A stretch of DNA of 64,000 nt from Amoebidium appalachense (GCA_963693365.1 CAVNZM010000016.1:1488001-1552000), one strand, 5' to 3'; counted from the first letter of the stretch, positions 1 through 10,259 are shown. The notes: generated by a model not told the origin, from the sequence alone. A program made the numbers and translations.

Positions 1-116
1 TCACCGTTAGCAGAAACCGCGGCAACTTATAAGTCCTCATTAGAGTGAAAATCTGCTCCTGAGTCGCATCAAACAGCCCAGCCATTTCTTGCGCCGCTAC
101 ACCCTGGGTTCCGGCC
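1..116 (-). CDS. RGS-like domain, C-terminal end (3' exon, runs off window)
   Basis: The minus strand is open from about 116 to the window edge. It contains LFDATQEQIFTLMRTYKLPRF, which resembles the last helices of regulator-of-G-protein-signalling domains (pattern FD-x-AQ-x-x-I-x-x-LM-x-x-x-x-x-PRFL). RGS proteins accelerate GTP hydrolysis by G-alpha subunits. This frame stays open up to about 196, and an AG suitable as a splice acceptor lies at about 115. The neighbouring frame at 97-290 carries AARINFESA, which resembles the preceding RGS helix (consensus INxD), so the two halves sit in different frames. Either an intron lies between them or the copy is frameshifted. Family recognition rests on about 30 residues. 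Confidence 0.45.
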
Positions 117-499
117 TGTGTTGGAATTTCGGTGGTGTGGCAGCCATTTTCGAGATCCCTGCCTTTGGTGTCGATTGAATTTTTGCTGATTCAAAATTTA
201 TACGTGCGGCATGCTGTTGCTCCTGCCACACGGCGAGATTGTGTGTGCAAACTCTTGCGCAGACGTCGACACCGTGTACTCTTTTATTCCCCCACCCTAT
301 TTTGTGGATATCACTGAACACTTTGAAGAGGTATGTGTGTGCACGTGTACACATAGAAGTGGGTTCCTGTAGTGCACTCTGTCGACACAAACGGTTATGT
401 TCGTGCCCGGCAGTTACAGGCAGTAGGCAGCAGTGTGTACACAATATAGCATGTGACTGGTAGTGCTTAGGTGCGCTGTGTGTGCTTGTATGCATGTTG

Positions 500-518
500 T
501 GGTAGTTGCAGGTGTCAT

Positions 519-610
<92 letters not shown>

Positions 611-830
611 GTGTGTGTGTGTGTCACGTGTGTGTGTGCATGTGTGTGTGTGTGCGCGCGTGTGTGCATGCTGTCGCGTGTGTGGGCGCGTGCATGCGTG
701 TTTTCGTGTGTGCATGTGAGTGTGCGCGTGTGCATGTGCGTGTGCTTGTGTGCACTTGTATGTGTGTGTCTGTCTGATTCTCTCTCTGTGTGTCTGGTGT
801 ATGTGATTGTGTTTATTTGTGTGTGTGTGC
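500..830. repeat. (GT)n microsatellite and degenerate GT tract
   Basis: About 100 bp of nearly pure GT starts at 521 and is followed by interrupted GT/GC tract to about 830. Open frames across it encode only Cys-Val or His-Thr repeats and are not genes. Confidence 0.95.
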
Positions 831-856
831 ATGTGTTTTTGGTGCGCACGTGTCAC

Positions 857-951
857 CACATGTCTTCAAAGATGGCTTCACGAAAGATTTCGGTGCGTGA
901 CGGCTTGTTTGCATACGTGTTTGTGCGCCGTATTGATTGGTTGTGTTCTCT
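857..951 (-). CDS. Possible upstream RGS-like exon
   Basis: A minus-strand frame ending at TGA near 853 reads TEIFREAIFEDMW after a TTTTGCAG acceptor-like site at about 952. It resembles the helix 'AR-x-IY-x-EF' that precedes the INxD helix in RGS domains, and it lies about 570 bp upstream of that helix across a (CA)n intron-like tract. Candidate donor GTs are present at its 3' end. The earlier RGS helices were not found upstream, where a poly-G run and the 3' region of another gene intervene. Chance similarity is possible. Confidence 0.22.
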
Positions 952-998
952 GCAAAAGGTGTCGGTCAGCAGGGGGTGGTAGTGGTGGGGCACACAGT

Positions 999-1012
<14 letters not shown>

Positions 1013-1077
<65 letters not shown>

Positions 1078-1127
1078 GTGGGGAAGGGGGGGGGGAGGGG
1101 GGGGGGGGGGGGGGGGGAAAGAAGACG
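1013..1127. repeat. Poly-G run
   Basis: About 60 consecutive G residues, then further G runs broken by single A or T. Homopolymers of this size are usually miscounted in sequencing, so the true length is uncertain. Confidence 0.95.
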
Positions 1128-1167
1128 TTTGAGGGACAAATGGAATGAAATAAAGTTTCAAATTGGC

Positions 1168-1173
1168 TTTATT
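1168..1173 (-). terminator. AATAAA polyadenylation signal for the 1564-1893 gene
   Basis: AATAAA is present on the minus strand about 390 nt downstream of the stop codon at 1564. It is the only clean signal before the poly-G block. The assignment is by position only. Confidence 0.4.
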
Positions 1174-1563
1174 GATACACAAAGACTTGCCCAGTGCGTT
1201 AAAACTACTTGTTGTGTACGGCTCCTAGCTCACAGAGAACAAGTAGTACGGGCAGTAAGTCATATTTCGTATACGTACATTCATTCAACTCTTTCCCCGT
1301 GTCTTTGTTATACATGCACATGTTAGCTTATGGCAACCATTAACCCGTGTACTTTCAAAGCCCGTTTAGGGTTTTCCTCGGTGTCGTATTGTTGCGTTTA
1401 GTTGTTCCCGGCGAAAGGCAAAAGTACTGATGTTGCATCCACACGTGACATAGTTCACATGCACTTCGAAAAAATACAAGTTATGTCACACGGCGAAAGT
1501 CCTCTCTCCATCGGAGAAGGAAGCCCGTTTGTTCGATTGAAACATGCCCAGCGATTCGCTGCT

Positions 1564-1893
1564 TTAGGCATGAGAAGAGAGCTGAGAGTCTGAGTCAGCC
1601 TGCACGCCCCTATTGCGGTACATGTAGTAGCCGGCAGCCCCGAGGAGCGCAACACCCGCAGCGGCGCCGGCGGCAGCCCCAACAGCCGCGCCGGTAGAAG
1701 TGCTTCCTGAGGACCCTGTGGAGTGGGCAGCGGTGCTGACTGGGGTGGGGACAAGCACGTCGTTGGCCTGAACTGCAGCAGCACTGGGGGCAATGTGGTC
1801 GGTGGGTGCAGGTGACACGGCCTCCTCAACTTCAACATTGGCGGCGGCGGAAAGGGCAGCGAGAGCCGCAACGAAAATGGCCTTCGCAAGCAT
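1564..1893 (-). CDS. Small secreted/type I membrane protein, family member 1 (109 aa)
   Basis: Intronless 109-aa protein starting MLAKAIFVAALAALSAAA, a typical signal peptide, followed by NVEVEEAVSPAP. It then has an Ala/Ser/Thr/Pro-rich stretch of about 50 residues, a Gly/Ala-rich transmembrane helix (GVALLGAAGYYMY) and a short basic tail with a polar end. I chose this Met rather than the frame's first Met 28 codons upstream because it starts the signal peptide and matches both paralogues (3108-3329 and 53837-54127). A TATA box lies 85-91 nt upstream and several CCAAT boxes at 2018-2090. Function is unknown; the layout suggests a small cell-surface or endomembrane protein. The near-identical N-terminus shared with the 3108 copy points to recent duplication. 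Confidence 0.8.
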   Translation of the reverse strand: MLAKAIFVAALAALSAAANVEVEEAVSPAPTDHIAPSAAAVQANDVLVPTPVSTAAHSTGSSGSTSTGAAVGAAAGAAAGVALLGAAGYYMYRNRGVQADSDSQLSSHA

Positions 1894-1977
1894 TTTTCTT
1901 GGCTTTGTGTTGGGAAAAGAAGTAGATGATGTCGTCAGTTCAAGTTCAGATTGAGCATTTCTTGGCATGCTGGGCAT

Positions 1978-1984
1978 TTTTATA
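1978..1984 (-). promoter_or_regulatory. TATA box of the 1564-1893 gene
   Basis: TATAAAA on the minus strand, 85-91 nt upstream of the chosen ATG. ATTGG/CCAAT motifs follow further upstream at about 2018, 2051 and 2078, several with the form GATTGGT. The other two family members have a TATA-like element at a similar distance. Confidence 0.6.
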
Positions 1985-2988
1985 GGCGCGGGCTGTGGAT
2001 GGCATGTAAATTATGATTGGTGAGCTGATAGCTTCAGGTCGTGGTTTATGATTGGTTGAGGGTCGGTTAAGGCGGCCGATTGGTCAATCGGGCGGATAGA
2101 AGTATCCAATAGGGATCCTAGGAAACAATGGAATGCGCTGGTCACCATGCCGGTCTTTGAAGGCATTCGAGCCTTGCTGCCTGTCATATCGCTGTGGGTT
2201 TTCGGGGGCCTATAATACCGGTCCAAATTAATATATAGAATAAATAATTACTCTATTTTTTAAATATGATGAAATCCATGCTTTTGTGGCAACAGAAACG
2301 CTGGGTCTAGCGCAACCACGTGACCTACTGTGACCACGCTATCAACTTCCCACGCCAGATCTGCCTCCGCGGCAACGCCCAAAGATACATCACAGCAGGT
2401 TTGCTTTGATTGGCTAAAGCCATTTATACCTACAGGACGCGAGAGTGGAATAATGCTGTATTGTATGGAAAATAAGTCATCATAGAACTTTATCAGCTGG
2501 CTGTGCATATATTCGTACTTTAGGCATGGAATCATTATATTTACCTGCATATGCATTTTGTATGCGTAAGGTTCGCTCCGCCGATAGTCATCACACTTGG
2601 TCCAAACACCATCTCATCTCGGCCGTCGACTTGGAACACTGGAAGTAAAGTCAGCTCTGCATCTTACCGCAACACTTAGCCAATGAATGAAAAGCAGTTT
2701 GATGACGTCGGTTGTAAGATCCTGCCTGATAGCCACTTACCTTCCCCTCGAATTTGCTACTGATTCGTTTCAGAACATTTGTAAAAGCCATATGGAATCC
2801 ATTCAACCACTCTAGCTACATAGGCCGAATCAATGCTTTGATTGTTGTGCCTGTAAGAGCCAAAAAAGGTGTGCCGATTCTACACATTCCGACAAAAACG
2901 TTCCTGTACTCCTATTGGATACCTAGATCTAAATTAGATGCCGAAAGTCTGCACCAATCATATCTCAGATTCTTTCGATAATGGAACA

Positions 2989-2994
2989 TATATA
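2989..2994 (+). promoter_or_regulatory. TATA-like element of the 3108-3329 gene
   Basis: TATATA about 115 nt upstream of the ATG at 3108, with a CCAATCA motif at about 2953. Confidence 0.45.
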
Positions 2995-3107
2995 GACTTA
3001 GGACACCGAGAGTCTCTCTCAGTCGTCAAAACCACAACCACATCATGCGCCGGATCATCAACGCGTATTATCAAAGTTCAAAACCATCCGTTTTTTATCA
3101 CATAAAA

Positions 3108-3329
3108 ATGCTGAGCAAAGTTTTTTTCGTTGCGGCCCTCGCTGCCTTTACCGCCGCCGCCAATGTTGAAGTTGAGGAGGCCGTGTCGCCTGCACCCACC
3201 GACCACATTGCCCCCAGTGCTGCTGCAGTTCAGGCCAACGACGTTATTGTACCCACCCTTGTCAGCACAGCTGCTCCCTCCTCAACTTCAACATTGGCGG
3301 CGGCGGAAAAGGCAGCGAGGGCTACCTGA
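3108..3329 (+). CDS. Small signal-peptide protein, family member 2, C-terminus replaced (73 aa)
   Basis: The first ~48 residues nearly match the 1564-1893 paralogue: a signal peptide (MLSKVFFVAALAAFTAAA), then NVEVEEAVSPAPTDH. After VSTAAPS the frame runs into STSTLAAAEKAARAT and stops. This tail is encoded by an inverted copy of the gene's own signal-peptide region: 3278-3322 is the reverse complement of 3135-3179 with one mismatch in 45. The transmembrane helix and basic tail of the paralogues are therefore missing. The product, if made, would be a short secreted peptide; the mRNA would fold into a 45-bp hairpin. It may be a pseudogene. Confidence 0.6.
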   Translation: MLSKVFFVAALAAFTAAANVEVEEAVSPAPTDHIAPSAAAVQANDVIVPTLVSTAAPSSTSTLAAAEKAARAT

Positions 3330-3923
3330 GTAACGTCGTGGCACAGAGCAAACAAGCTGAGCAAACCCGAGTCTTCATGTCCGCCCCACCCTCCTCTTTG
3401 TTGCCTCCGCCGCCGGTCACAAGCGAGTCGTCGAATTTCTTCCCGCGTATGGGGTTTTCTCTTCTGTAAATGTGACTGTTGCCCAGAAGGTCGCGCTCTG
3501 TAACGGCCACACGAGTTTGGCGCATTCGTCCGTGTATGCCCTACCCGTAGCAAGCGATGAAACCGACAACGGTGATGGCCATGTTTTCTTCGCCTCCATA
3601 AACCCACATTCATGCCCTCACTATCCGTCAGTGACGGACGCAGGTGAGAGGACAGCGCGCCCTCTGTTTGTGCTTCTGGTTGAGTGTCCTGCGTTGAACG
3701 ACCCCGTGCGTCTCCCCGGCATCCAGGGTAGTTTGGAAAACTACCTCCGCTTTCCACTTCCCATGCAACAATGAACACCCAGCAGCTACTTAACCATCCG
3801 ACATTTACGAATCCACTCTGCAAGCCACTGAGTGCTTCTCCACTGCAGGATATCAAACCGGCCAGGCACGCTACTTGAGTGAGCAAAAGCTTTCCGGGCA
3901 TTGCTCCTTTTGTCCTTCAACAA

Positions 3924-5376
3924 ATGGTAACCGATCCCAAACCGGGCGACACTAAGCAGCGGCTTCTAGGAGAACTGATGTCCGGGGCCGATTCTAGTGA
4001 TGATGCCGAGATCCGCACAGGAGCGGTTTTAGAGATGTTCTCTGGGTTGGAGTGCGAAGAATTTTCCTCCTGGGTGATAAGGTTTGCCGAGTCTGGAGAG
4101 TGGGATGTTATGCGTTGCCAACTCACGTTGTTGGAGGCGCCTGTGTTTTGCAGCAACGACGGCACCAAGCGCGGCTTCACGGGAAATTTTTTGCAAATAA
4201 TCGTTTTCAACGTGATCAAGAAGGTATTTATGGCCCAGCATTCTGACATGCTGGAGTACCTGCTTGGCCAAGAAACGGTGGTGGGGTGGGCGGCACAGCA
4301 AGCCGTAAACAGCCCAAAATTGCTGGAAATCGTCTGTGGGTCAACAGGCAAGCTAAACCCCGCCCAGCTAGAGTGCGTGGATGTGTTGCTTAGCCATCAC
4401 GGATTCACGGGCACACCGAAGCAAGGGGTTCCCAAAGCAATTCGGCTTCCACCAAGCGCCCCACCCGGCATCTCAACCACGATGGCGTGGCGGCAAGCGA
4501 TTGTGGCGCTCGTCAACCCCAAGGGGAAGGCGGATGCGGCGAAGATTCTTCAGAAGATTGAGCAACAGCAGGCACGTGGGCTGCTCGGCCAAGATTCCAC
4601 AGCGACATTCAGCATGGCGCTCTCGTTTGCCGCTAGCGTTAAGAAGTGGGACCTGGTCGAGTTGCTTTTGTCGCCAAAGGGAAAGGCGCAGCGCCTGTTG
4701 TGAGAAACCTTGCGCGCCCGCAGCGGGTGAACGGTGTTAGCGCGGATGGAACGTGTCTTCTCATTCGGGTTCTGAGGGAGTACAAGGACTCCAGATTGGC
4801 CATGCGACTCCTTGACGCCTACCCAATCGACTTCGCGGACCACAACATCGAGTTTTTCTCCCTTGTCCTATCGTTCCCCTCCCCATTCCCCGCCGAGGTT
4901 CTCACCAAACTCTACTCCCCCACCGACGCCAACCAACAACACGCATGTGTTCCCCAAGATAACGAGGAAAGGTTCAGACTGCATCTGCTTGCCGCCGGCA
5001 ACAAAGACGAAGCAACTATTCTCCCTATTCTTCAACACGTTCTGCCCCTCCACCACCGCGACCCCCAGGCGAAGTTTTCCTCTTTCCTCCGTCGCTTTAT
5101 CAACTATATTGGTGACGGCGTGGACGACGGAACGCTCCGTGGCCTCCGGAAGGCGCCAGAATGGTTTAAAGAATGCGAGGTGACTCCAGCGTTAGCGTTC
5201 GAGGCGTTTAATTGCGCGTCCAAGTGCACGTGCAAGACACGTGACATGGGGGAAATGGCAAAACTCATGGGGGTTTTGCTTGAGGATGCGAGATTTACCA
5301 CAAGCAGGGGGAGGTGGAGATTGCGTGGTTGCTTCACTGCATGAGGCGATATGGGGAGGTGTATGAGAAGTTGTGA
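3924..5376 (+). CDS. Unrecognised protein, about 470 aa, probable mini-intron
   Basis: Exon 1 runs from ATG 3924 to 4699. The frame then stops, but a GTGAG donor at 4700 and TTAG at 4738-4740 define a 41-nt intron that restores an open frame from 4741 (joined as KAQRL-F-ADGTCLLIRVL). The text is helix-rich and fairly polar, with repeated short helices such as DMLEYLLGQE and DLVELLLSPKGK that recall degenerate ankyrin-type repeats; I do not recognise the family. Near the end the frame shifts again. As written it stops at 5344, but another frame carries GEVEIAWLLHCMRRYGEVYE and stops at 5376. One extra G in the GGGGG at 5307-5311, or a 35-nt intron at 5273-5307, would join them. A non-ATG start in frame at 3879 and undetected 5' exons in 3360-3870 are possible. 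Confidence 0.6.
4700..4740 (+). other. Probable 41-nt intron
   Basis: Begins GTGAGAAAC and ends GTGTTAG. Removing it joins two long open frames in phase (Leu-Phe-Ala-Asp-Gly junction). The length is well below that of the other introns in this window, so a sequencing frameshift is the alternative. Confidence 0.5.
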
Positions 5377-5867
5377 GAATGTGCCCTGACCAAAATATGC
5401 CACCTGTGTTTGTGGAGTCGATGACGATGGTGGTGAGCGGCGTGTGAAGAGAGAATAGAGAGATGACGAGGTATGTATGGTGGTGTGTGTGGTTGGCAGA
5501 GTCTTTTTTGTTCTTTTTCTTCTTCTTTTCTTTTCTTTTCTTTTCTTTTTCTTTTTTTTTTTTTTTTGGGGGGGGGGGGGGGGGAGTTGGGGAGGGTTAG
5601 CTGTATCGATGTGTGTTTCAGGTGAATCAATCGGAAATTTGCATGTAGGAGTCTAATTGATACTTGATGAGGGAGAAAGGGGCTGGGTGGTGGGTTGGTT
5701 TGAATTGTCTCGTGAGGGGAGAAAGAGGGGAAAGGGGGGTGGGGGGGGGGGGGGGGGGGGGGGGGAGAGGAGGAAGGGGGGAAAGAGGGAGGAGGGTGTT
5801 GAGGAGTGGAGATGATGTGGGGAGGGGGGCAGGGGGAGGAAGGGGGGGGGGGGGGGGGGGGGGGGGG
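5377..5867. other. No gene: T-rich and G-run tract
   Basis: A T/C-rich stretch with a long T run, then long G runs (from about 5568 and 5730). Nothing coding was seen; the proline- and glycine-rich frames here are products of the homopolymers. Confidence 0.7.
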
Positions 5868-6500
5868 ATTGTTGTGATACAGTGTATGCTGACCATTCGA
5901 AGAAGGAAGGGGCTCTGGAAGTTTTCTTCCAGTGCTTGTTGAGGGGGGGGAAGGGGGGGGGGGGGGGGGGGGGGGGGGAGGGGAGGGGAGGGGTAGGTAG
6001 TGAGCGGGGAGGGGCAATGAAACTGAGGGGCTGGGTGGTGGGTTGGTTTTGATCGCATTGGAAGGGGGGGGAAGGGGGAAGGGGGGGGGGGGGGGGGGGG
6101 GGGGGGGGGATTGTTGTGATACAGTGTATGCTGACCATTCGAAGAAGGGAAGGGGCTCTGGAAGTTTTCTTCCAGTGCTTGGTGAGGGGGGGAAGGGGGG
6201 GGGGGGGGGGGGGGGGGGGGGAGGGGAGGGGAGGGGTAGGTAGTGAGCGGGGAGGGGCAATGAAACTGAGGGGCTGGGTGGTGGGTTGGTTTTGATCGCA
6301 TTGGAAGGGGGGGAAGGGGAAGGGGGGGGGGGGGGGGGGGGGGGGTCTTTGAAGCAGTGGGGATGGCGGGAGAGGCGTGGTGGTGGTGGTGGTGGTGGTG
6401 GTGGTGTGTGGGGGGGGGGGGGGGGGGGGGGGGGGATTGTTGTGTTACAGTGTGTGCTTGAGTTTTAGGCATTCGGAAGAGAGTTGAACGGGTACATAAA
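5868..6500. repeat. 242-bp tandem duplication plus a partial third copy
   Basis: The segment beginning ATTGTTGTGATACAGTGTAT at 5868 recurs at 6110 (period 242). A degraded third start lies at 6436 (period 326) and a partial earlier piece at about 5665-5700. Each unit also carries a CAATGAAACTGAGGGGCTGG block and is punctuated by runs of 20-45 G. The copies are nearly identical outside the G runs. Confidence 0.9.
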
Positions 6501-6575
6501 AGACTAGGAGTGTTCGGTGAAGGGGGGGAAGGAGCGGTTATCATCCCTATGATGGTCGGGGTGGGCTTTTGAAGA

Positions 6576-6584
6576 AGGGTGGGG

Positions 6585-6624
<40 letters not shown>

Positions 6625-6814
6625 GGGGGGGGGGGGGAGATAAATGAGACTGGTGAACGGGAGTAGTTGGTGATATCTTTCTTAATGCTGGATGCTTTGT
6701 GTTCTTCTGTGTGTGCTTTGTAGAGACGTGGGATGCTTGAATGTGTGAGGGGAGGGGGTTTATGGGTGGTACATGTTGTGTGTTATGGAGTTTAGTATGT
6801 GTTGTTTGAAGGGG

Positions 6815-6845
<31 letters not shown>

Positions 6846-6923
6846 GGGGGGGGGGGATAAGGGAGGGTGGGGGGAGGGACAAGGATAGAAAGGGGAGAGG
6901 AACGGTGGAGAAGGGAGGGGGTT

Positions 6924-6965
<42 letters not shown>
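6576..6965. repeat. Poly-G runs
   Basis: Three long G tracts at about 6589-6638, 6830-6856 and 6925-6963, with unique sequence between them. No gene seen. Confidence 0.9.
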
Positions 6966-7243
6966 AGGCTCGTTGCTGTATGTTTATTACAGCCTTGTGA
7001 CTGTTTACGGTAGTGTTTGGATGTGTTTGGAGGTTGAAGCGATGCAAAAAACTTTGTGTCGGCTTCTAGAAAGAAAGCTTGTGTGGGCTATGCGTGTGCG
7101 AGCATGTGGATGGTGTGAATCTAGGCTTGTACCATTTATGGAAATAATGCAGGCAAACTGATTGAGTTATTCTTTGCAGTGTGTCTGGATAGGACTGCTG
7201 TGGTTGGTTACGGCACATACTTGCGTCTTAAACGACTGCTGTT

Positions 7244-8149
7244 ATTGGTTGGCTGCTACGATCGGAGAGGTGGCACACATTCTATTGGCTGATACAACCT
7301 GGGGCTTGTTTACACGGGCAGCTGCACCCCGAGCTAGGATTGGCTCGCTATTAATAACCCTTCAACCATTATTTACTGTTTTTCGTGCGCGGAAAATGGA
7401 TCTGGTTTTGTTTCTGCACGTGCGACTGGTTTTATTTTGTTTCTCCGCAGGCGACGTGATTTTATTGGCTACCACAACGCGAAATGTTTTGAATTCCTCG
7501 GATGGGAGACGTTTTTGGTTTCTACGCGCGAGTCGACATGGTTTTATTGGCTACGAATCCCGATATACTAGTTCTTGACTTTCGGGCGCGGTTCGTTTTT
7601 ACTGGTTACAACGCGCGATATTTTATTTAGTATTCAAATTTTCATCATCAGTGGATGTACACGAAGGCATGAGCCGCATGACTGACCGCCATGTGCAACG
7701 GACGGGTTTCATTGGCTACCGCTCTTTAAGACACTGCTTTTGATTGGCTGCATTGAAATCGGCAGGCTGCACGACTTGCACATTGGCTACGTATGAGCAC
7801 GTGTGGGTGTTGAAACGGATATGCACCTGCAATGCATGTTTTTCCAGTGTACGTACATGTGTTTTTTTTCTTTTGGGTATAAACGTATGCTTGTTTAAAG
7901 TGTTTAAGTTTGGAATTTTCAATTTACTGCGTACCGTACGGGTGTACATACGTCACTAGCTGCATTTGATTGGCTGCGCTGGAAAACACAGTAGGCCGTC
8001 AAGTGAGGCTGGGCCCCTGACGCTGTCCGTAGCAATAAATAGTGCGTAAACCCCCAATTTCAAATGTTTAAGTTTGTTTTTCAAAGCATGCTTCTCGACA
8101 CAGGCATAATTTAGATTGTATGTTGTTGCTTTCGATTTGCTTATTGGCT
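7244..8149 (+). promoter_or_regulatory. Cluster of CCAAT boxes (ATTGGCT array)
   Basis: ATTGGCT, mostly as TTATTGGCTAC or GATTGGCTGC, occurs at 7284, 7339, 7464, 7546, 7711, 7743, 7782, 7969 and 8143, with ATTGGTT at 7244. Opposite-orientation CCAATCA/CCAATAG motifs follow at about 8424, 8598, 8751 and 8780. CCAAT boxes bind NF-Y-type factors. Single or triple copies flank the small-protein genes at 1.9 kb and 54 kb, but here ten occur in 900 bp with no gene start I can identify beside them. Confidence 0.55.
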
Positions 8150-8285
8150 CGGCTCAGCCAAGTGCCCCCCGGGCACGGTCATTAGAAGCGTACACATACC
8201 ATGGCATGCACTGCCTCTCTACGAATATATTCCAAATAAACACACCACACGAAGAAAACCCCTCTACCCTATCCTCCCCCTCCAC

Positions 8286-8341
8286 TATCCTCAATGCGTG
8301 GGCGTGTGTTTGTGTACGTGTGTGTGTGTGGGTGTGGGTGT

Positions 8342-8377
<36 letters not shown>

Positions 8378-8420
8378 ATGTATGTGTGCATGTGTGGGTG
8401 TGTCTGTGTGTGTGTGTGCC
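8286..8420. repeat. (GT)n microsatellite
   Basis: Imperfect GT/GGGT tract between groups of CCAAT boxes. Confidence 0.9.
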
Positions 8421-8755
8421 GTAGCCAATCAGCAAGAGACTAGCTAAAGACGGGAATATGCAACACAGCTCGGGCGGGTGGGTGGGGCTAAGTAGGGGCC
8501 GACGGGGAAACAAAGCTTAGACGAGTAGAACGAGTTGCTGCCTATATACCATAGTCGGCTCCCTAGTGGCCACTGATTGTTGGAACACTATTCCAACCAA
8601 TCAGTTGGCCTAACTACATCTCTAAATAGAGCTTGATGAATCAAGCGAAGTATTTAGATATGTTGTTGCTATCTGCGACCACATTCTTAATTTACAGAAA
8701 TAATACACAAAGCTGGATGGCAGGAGCGGCGCGGCGAGTGATTTTCGTCCAATCA

Positions 8756-9220
8756 TTAAGGGGGGCGGGTGCTGCCGTCCAATAGTAAGGCACGCATCTG
8801 CCAAGACCGGACACCGACCGGAAACACCACTAGATCTTCGGGGGCTATAGGTCCGTGTGGGCCTGTGCCATCCCTTGCATCACTGGCCACCATAAGGCGG
8901 TGTCCCACACCGGGACCACTAATATTCCCTGCGCACGTTCCCGCTGAATCTTCGCCACTGTCCGCTTGATCAACGGAAACGGTGGCGCCCACCAGCTGGG
9001 GGCCTGCCATTCGGTGGCAAGCCCATCCTGCCCACCGCTCACGGGGACCACTGCGGTCCATGTGTGAAACGTGGGTTTGACTGCTGTCACGGGTGTAGCA
9101 AACCGATCCACCGCCGTGTGCAATCCGAGTGTCTGCTCGATACGCTCGACCCCCCGCAGGGGTAACCGACCACTCGTGGCGAGGATCAATCCACGACAAC
9201 CAATCCGCACGGTCGTTCAC
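8756..9220 (-). pseudogene. Decayed retrotransposon RNase H / C-terminal pol fragment (DIRS-like)
   Basis: Three consecutive pieces in two minus-strand frames match the order seen after the reverse transcriptase in tyrosine-recombinase/DIRS-type retrotransposons. First comes NDRADWLSWIDP near 9220. Then, in the other frame, TAVDRFATPVTA and WWAPPFPLIKRTVAKIQ followed by GILVVPVWDTALWWPV. Then, back in the first frame, EDLVVFPVGVRSWQ to 8756. At least two frameshifts separate them, so this is a dead copy. RNase H of this type carries the Asp of the DRFA motif as a catalytic residue. No terminal repeats were identified. The element class is inferred from remembered motifs. Confidence 0.6.
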
Positions 9221-10218
9221 TTCGCCCGGAATGCATTAATATTCCCGGCCCCCCAAAAAACCTCGAACGAAATTCCCCGTCGGCCCCTACTTAGCTGTAG
9301 AGGGCCGACACACGGCAGGAGGCTCGGCTTAGCTCGGTAGGGCGGCGTGGCGCCCGGGTAGCAGTTGTGGAGCGTAATTGGCAGTGGTGGGTAAATCTAA
9401 ATAGACATCTATTTGCGTAGGGGTGAGCTGCACCCACGAGGTTTTTTTTTTTTGGGGGGATATTAATGCAGGTTTTTGTTTATTTTATATGCGCCTCAAT
9501 AGTCCCTGCATCCCCTTAAAGCTTTTCCGCTTTAAAACTAAAAAAAAAAAAAGAGCATTGGGCTGGCTGGAACACCCTTGCAAGCTTTGATTTGCTTTTT
9601 TTTTGTTTTCAAATGGAATTCCCACTTATCGTGATAGTGTCCTTTTATGCTAAATATCTGATAGCCTAAATTTGTTGCCAACTGCTCAGATCCCCCCCCC
9701 CCCCCCCCCCCCCCCTCTTGACTTACCCGCACCGCAGCGGCTACACACATGCACAAGCATGCTCTCTGTGCAATTACCGACTAATAAATTGATTATGAGC
9801 AACCGAGATACGACAGAGGTACACACATGAATGTGGCATATGCATCACACTCTAGACACAGCGTAGAAAGGGCTTTGCATCAGAAATTCAACACAGGGAT
9901 GGGGAGAGAGAGGGGTCAGCGCTGAGAAATTTGGTAGGGGTCAGAGCATTTGATGATAAACTGGAGGGGGAGAGAGAGAAGGTGGGGGGGGGGACGGGGG
10001 TGCAGATCTCTCTTTCGAAAGGGTGGAGGGGAGGGGGGAGTGGGGGCCCCCAAAAGGGGGGAGGGGCACCGGGCGGGGAGGGGGGGGGGGGGGGGGGGGG
10101 GAGATGCACCTTGGGAGTTGATCTATTGTACGTATGTATCACTGAGACCGGCCCTCAGGGGGGGAAGGGGGGGGGGGGGGGGGGGAAGAGAGAGAGAGAA
10201 TCATGGGGGAAGGGGGGG

Positions 10219-10259
<41 letters not shown>

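Noticed and set aside
463-982. Long Cys-Val and His-Thr open frames
   Set aside because: They are translations of (GT)n/(CA)n repeats, present in several frames at once. The same applies at 16.8-17.5, 20.5-21.1, 25.0-25.3, 38.2-38.8, 47.2-48.1 and 50.2-50.5 kb.
2260-2556. 98-codon minus-strand frame of ordinary composition
   Set aside because: No family, promoter, neighbour or splice signal supports it; it lies between two divergently oriented small genes.
2754-2981. 75-codon plus-strand frame
   Set aside because: Overlaps the likely promoter region of the 3108 gene and resembles nothing known.
5334-6544. 300-codon proline-rich minus-strand frames
   Set aside because: Produced by G runs on the plus strand and the 242-bp tandem repeat; no conserved non-repeat segment.
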